Shown here: one piece after another, positions 6,258-8,045 of the stretch
Numbering within the stretch: position 1 is the first letter of the stretch
Layout of the letters: every line of letters begins with the position of its first letter
Source: Pseudomonadota bacterium
GTDB lineage: Bacteria > Pseudomonadota > Gammaproteobacteria > Pseudomonadales > Oceanobacteraceae
DNA length: 8,045 nucleotides
Direction: 5' to 3'
Assembly: GCA_023399105.1 (NCBI GenBank)
Contig: JAEWQT010000346.1
Coordinates: forward strand, 1-8,045
Position numbers and translations under genes: made by a program
Notes under the pieces: generated by a model
Database searches by the model: none
What the model saw: the letters and a program-made list of their open reading frames with translations, nothing else
Told to the model about the DNA's origin: nothing

Positions 6258-7025
6258 TTATGACCCTTTGGGTGGCGTTCTCGCCAGCGCCCACAGGCCA
6301 ACAATGGCAGCGCCCTGTTGTTTTAACGCACGGGCGGCGGCATCGGCGGTCGCGCCGGTGGTGATGACGTCTTCTATTAATAAAATATGCTGCCCCTGCA
6401 GCGGCAGTTGGCCAGCCTGCAGGCTGCGCTGCTGGTTTTGCCGGCGCTGACGGCGGTTTAAACCGCGCTGATCCTGTTCGGTTGTGCCCGGTTGGTAGTG
6501 GCGCTGTAAGGCATTGCTGAGCAGTGGTTTGTGCATGGCGCTGGCCATGTGGCGAGCCAGTAAACCGGCGGGGTTAAAACCCCGGCGCAGTAATTTGCCG
6601 CGCGCCGAAGGCACAAAGGCAATGGCATCGATGCGGTGAATAATGTCTTGCGCGGGCATCTGCTGCCGCATTAACCAACTCAGGCGCGGCAGCCAGCGCA
6701 GCTGATGCTGGTCTTTGTATTGCTGCAGCCACAGGCTGACCGGTGCCCGGTATAAATAGGCGGCAAAGGCATAATCAAACGCCGGCGGTTGTTGCAGGCA
6801 ATGCTGGCAGCGGCCTGGTTGTGACAGGGGTTCGGCGCATTGCGAGCAGGCGGCGCGGGCCATTGGCAGGTCAGCAAAGCAGGCCGGACAGAGGAATCCG
6901 GCCGGGCCGGCGGGGGCAAAGCACAGCTCGCATTCGGCTTGTTGGTTAAACCAGTGGGTAACTTCTGATAACTTGTAAACCAAAAATTCCTTTACAGTTG
7001 ACCAGTATCCGTTGGTTTTTATCAT
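6258..7025 (-). CDS. comF: ComF family phosphoribosyltransferase-like protein
   Basis: Member of the ComF/GntX family, linked in some bacteria to natural DNA uptake but of unproven reaction. Order of parts: a cysteine-rich zinc-binding N-terminus with four CxxC pairs (Cys32/35, 46/49, 60/63, 73/76), the family segment VPSARGKLLRRGFNPAGLLAR (138-158), and a type I phosphoribosyltransferase PRPP loop ILLIEDVITTGAT (214-226). A basic, Gln-rich linker (186-202) precedes the loop. The ATG at 7025 has a GGGAG-like site before it and gives 255 residues. However, the first 20 codons overlap the bioB promoter and BirA operator and read unlike the rest. An in-frame TTG at residue 15 (6981-6983) preceded by AAGGA would give 241 residues, nearer the family's usual size. 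It leads a minus-strand run with srkA and diverges from bioB, an arrangement known from Pseudomonas. Confidence 0.9.
   Translation of the reverse strand: MIKTNGYWSTVKEFLVYKLSEVTHWFNQQAECELCFAPAGPAGFLCPACFADLPMARAACSQCAEPLSQPGRCQHCLQQPPAFDYAFAAYLYRAPVSLWLQQYKDQHQLRWLPRLSWLMRQQMPAQDIIHRIDAIAFVPSARGKLLRRGFNPAGLLARHMASAMHKPLLSNALQRHYQPGTTEQDQRGLNRRQRRQNQQRSLQAGQLPLQGQHILLIEDVITTGATADAAARALKQQGAAIVGLWALARTPPKGS
6973..7004. promoter_or_regulatory. Predicted BirA (biotin repressor) operator for bioB
   Basis: TTGTAAACC at 6973-6981 is a perfect BirA half-site, and the wider ACTTGTAAACCAAA (6971-6984) agrees with the E. coli bio operator as I remember it. The partner half-site is weaker: AGTTGACCA at 6996-7004 matches GGTTTACAA at 6 of 9 positions with a 14-base spacer, within or near the known 14-16 range. 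The weak half contains the -35 element of the bioB promoter, so bound BirA-biotinyl-AMP would block RNA polymerase. The position upstream of bioB is just where family knowledge places this site. Confidence 0.75.
6998..7025 (+). promoter_or_regulatory. Predicted sigma-70 promoter of bioB
   Basis: TTGACC (6998-7003, five of six consensus bases) and TATCAT (7020-7025, five of six) are 16 bases apart. Transcription would begin near 7032, giving a leader of about 50 bases before the bioB ATG. The -35 overlaps the predicted BirA operator and the -10 covers the annotated ATG of comF on the other strand. No experimental start is known here. Confidence 0.6.
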
Positions 7026-7080
7026 GGCGCTCTCCCTGGGCTGATGCCGGGCAATATTAAGCCGTTTCTGAGGTAAGACT

Positions 7081-8045
7081 ATGCGCCAACAGACTGATAA
7101 TGGATTTCGCCATGATTGGCGGCGGGATGAAATTGACCAGATTCTGAAGCAACCCTTTGCGGATCTGTTGTGGCAGGCGCAGCAGGTTCACCGGCAGTAT
7201 TTCTCGCCCAATCGGGTACAGGTGAGTACGTTATTGTCGATTAAAACCGGGGCTTGCCCGGAAGACTGCGCCTATTGCCCGCAAAGTGCGCACTACAGTA
7301 CCGGCCTGAACCGGGAAAAGCTGATGGCGGTGGCGGCCGTGGTAGAAAAAGCCCGGGCAGCCAAAGCTTCCGGCGCAGAGCGCTTTTGTATGGGGGCGGC
7401 ATTCAGCTCGCCGCATCAGCGTGATATGCCCGCGTTGCTGGCGATGGTGCAGGAAGTAAAGGCACTGGGGTTGGAAACCTGTATGACGCTGGGAATGCTC
7501 AGTGATACGCAGGCGCAGCAGTTGGCTGCGGCTGGGTTGGATTACTACAACCACAATCTCGATACTTCGCCGGAATACTATGGCGAGATTATTACCACCC
7601 GCAGTTACGCCCAGCGCTTGCAAACACTGCAGTATGTGCGTGAGGCCGGCATGAAGGTTTGCAGTGGCGGCATTGTTGGCATGGGTGAGCAGCCATCAGA
7701 CCGTATTGGCTTATTACAACAGCTGGCCAATATGCCCCGCCACCCTGACTCGGTACCGCTGAATCAGTTGGTCGCGGTGCCGGGGACACCACTGGCCGAT
7801 GCCGAACCTTTGTCGCCGCTGGAGTTTGTCCGTCTGGTTGCCACGGCACGGATTCTGATGCCGGCTTCCTGGTTGCGGCTGAGTGCTGGCCGGGAGCAAA
7901 TGAGCGATGAAACCCAGGCGCTGTGTTTCCTGGCCGGTGCCAATTCCTTGTTTGTGGGTGATTGCCTGTTGACCACGCCCAACCCGGAACGGCAGCGTGA
8001 TCAGAGACTTTTTGCGCAATTGGGTATTAATGCTGAACAACCGTT
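7081..8045 (+). CDS. bioB: Biotin synthase BioB (3' end outside window)
   Basis: Radical-SAM enzyme that inserts sulfur into dethiobiotin to make biotin, the last step of the pathway, in the cytoplasm. The frame is open from the ATG at 7081 to the window edge: 321 codons plus two bases. E. coli BioB has 346 residues, so roughly 25-35 are missing. The SAM-cluster motif [12 protein letters not shown] gives Cys59, Cys63 and Cys66. The second [2Fe-2S] cluster ligands are Cys103, Cys134, Cys194 and Arg266, all at a constant +6 offset from E. coli Cys97, Cys128, Cys188 and Arg260. [10 protein letters not shown] (156-165), [10 protein letters not shown] (194-203) and [10 protein letters not shown] (265-274) are conserved family blocks, so the enzyme should be active. 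The ribosome site is GAGGT (7070-7074), six bases before the ATG. Control by BirA is predicted from the operator upstream. In pseudomonads bioB is followed by bioF, bioH, bioC and bioD; what follows here is not visible. Confidence 0.97.
   Translation, partial: MRQQTDNGFRHDWRRDEIDQILKQPFADLLWQAQQVHRQYFSPNRVQVSTLLSIKTGACPEDCAYCPQSAHYSTGLNREKLMAVAAVVEKARAAKASGAERFCMGAAFSSPHQRDMPALLAMVQEVKALGLETCMTLGMLSDTQAQQLAAAGLDYYNHNLDTSPEYYGEIITTRSYAQRLQTLQYVREAGMKVCSGGIVGMGEQPSDRIGLLQQLANMPRHPDSVPLNQLVAVPGTPLADAEPLSPLEFVRLVATARILMPASWLRLSAGREQMSDETQALCFLAGANSLFVGDCLLTTPNPERQRDQRLFAQLGINAEQP

Noticed and set aside
7045..7053. Small palindrome TGCC-G-GGCA in the bioB leader as a riboswitch or attenuator
   Set aside because: Only four base pairs with a one-base loop; the leader of about 50 bases is too short and unstructured to support a riboswitch call.
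7231..8040. Minus-strand open frames opposite bioB
   Set aside because: They overlap the conserved iron-sulfur and substrate regions of bioB, and their products are His/Arg/Gln-rich without domains.

Overview
The window looks like chromosome from a marine-type gammaproteobacterium, most likely Oceanospirillales/Pseudomonadales-like. This is inferred from a Pla-1/cef-type lipase, an adjacent DUF1302/DUF1329 pair, an SrkA-type kinase and a comF/bioB divergent arrangement of the kind seen in pseudomonads. No rRNA or other marker fixes the genus. I see no tRNA, CRISPR array, insertion sequence, prophage or long repeat, and no gene-free stretch longer than 100 bases.

Block 1 (1-4646, plus strand) is a probable three-gene operon. 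It holds the C-terminal part of a secreted or surface alpha/beta-hydrolase lipase cut by the window edge, a 597-residue DUF1302 outer-membrane beta-barrel protein, and a 453-residue DUF1329 periplasmic or outer-membrane-associated protein. Gaps are 20 and 38 bases. The operon ends in two consecutive hairpins, the second a strong intrinsic terminator that can serve both strands. The arrangement suggests a cell-envelope module that hydrolyses an external ester or lipid and handles the product. This recalls the published VolA lipase-FadL porin pair of Vibrio, but with DUF1302/DUF1329 in place of FadL. That function is an inference. The lipase gene is clearly more AT-rich than everything after it.

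Block 2 (4676-7025, minus strand) is a compact run of comF (phosphoribosyltransferase-like, zinc-finger), srkA (stress-response Ser/Thr kinase) and a small outer-membrane beta-barrel protein. Gaps are 24 and 25 bases, and the run converges on block 1 at the shared terminator.

Block 3 (7081-8045, plus strand) is bioB, biotin synthase, diverging from comF and cut by the right window edge. Its control region is the most informative regulatory signal here. A perfect TTGTAAACC BirA half-site with a degenerate partner overlaps a TTGACC-16-TATCAT promoter, and all of it lies inside the annotated 5' end of comF. Biotin repression of bioB therefore probably shares DNA with the N-terminal codons of comF, and the true comF start may be an internal TTG.
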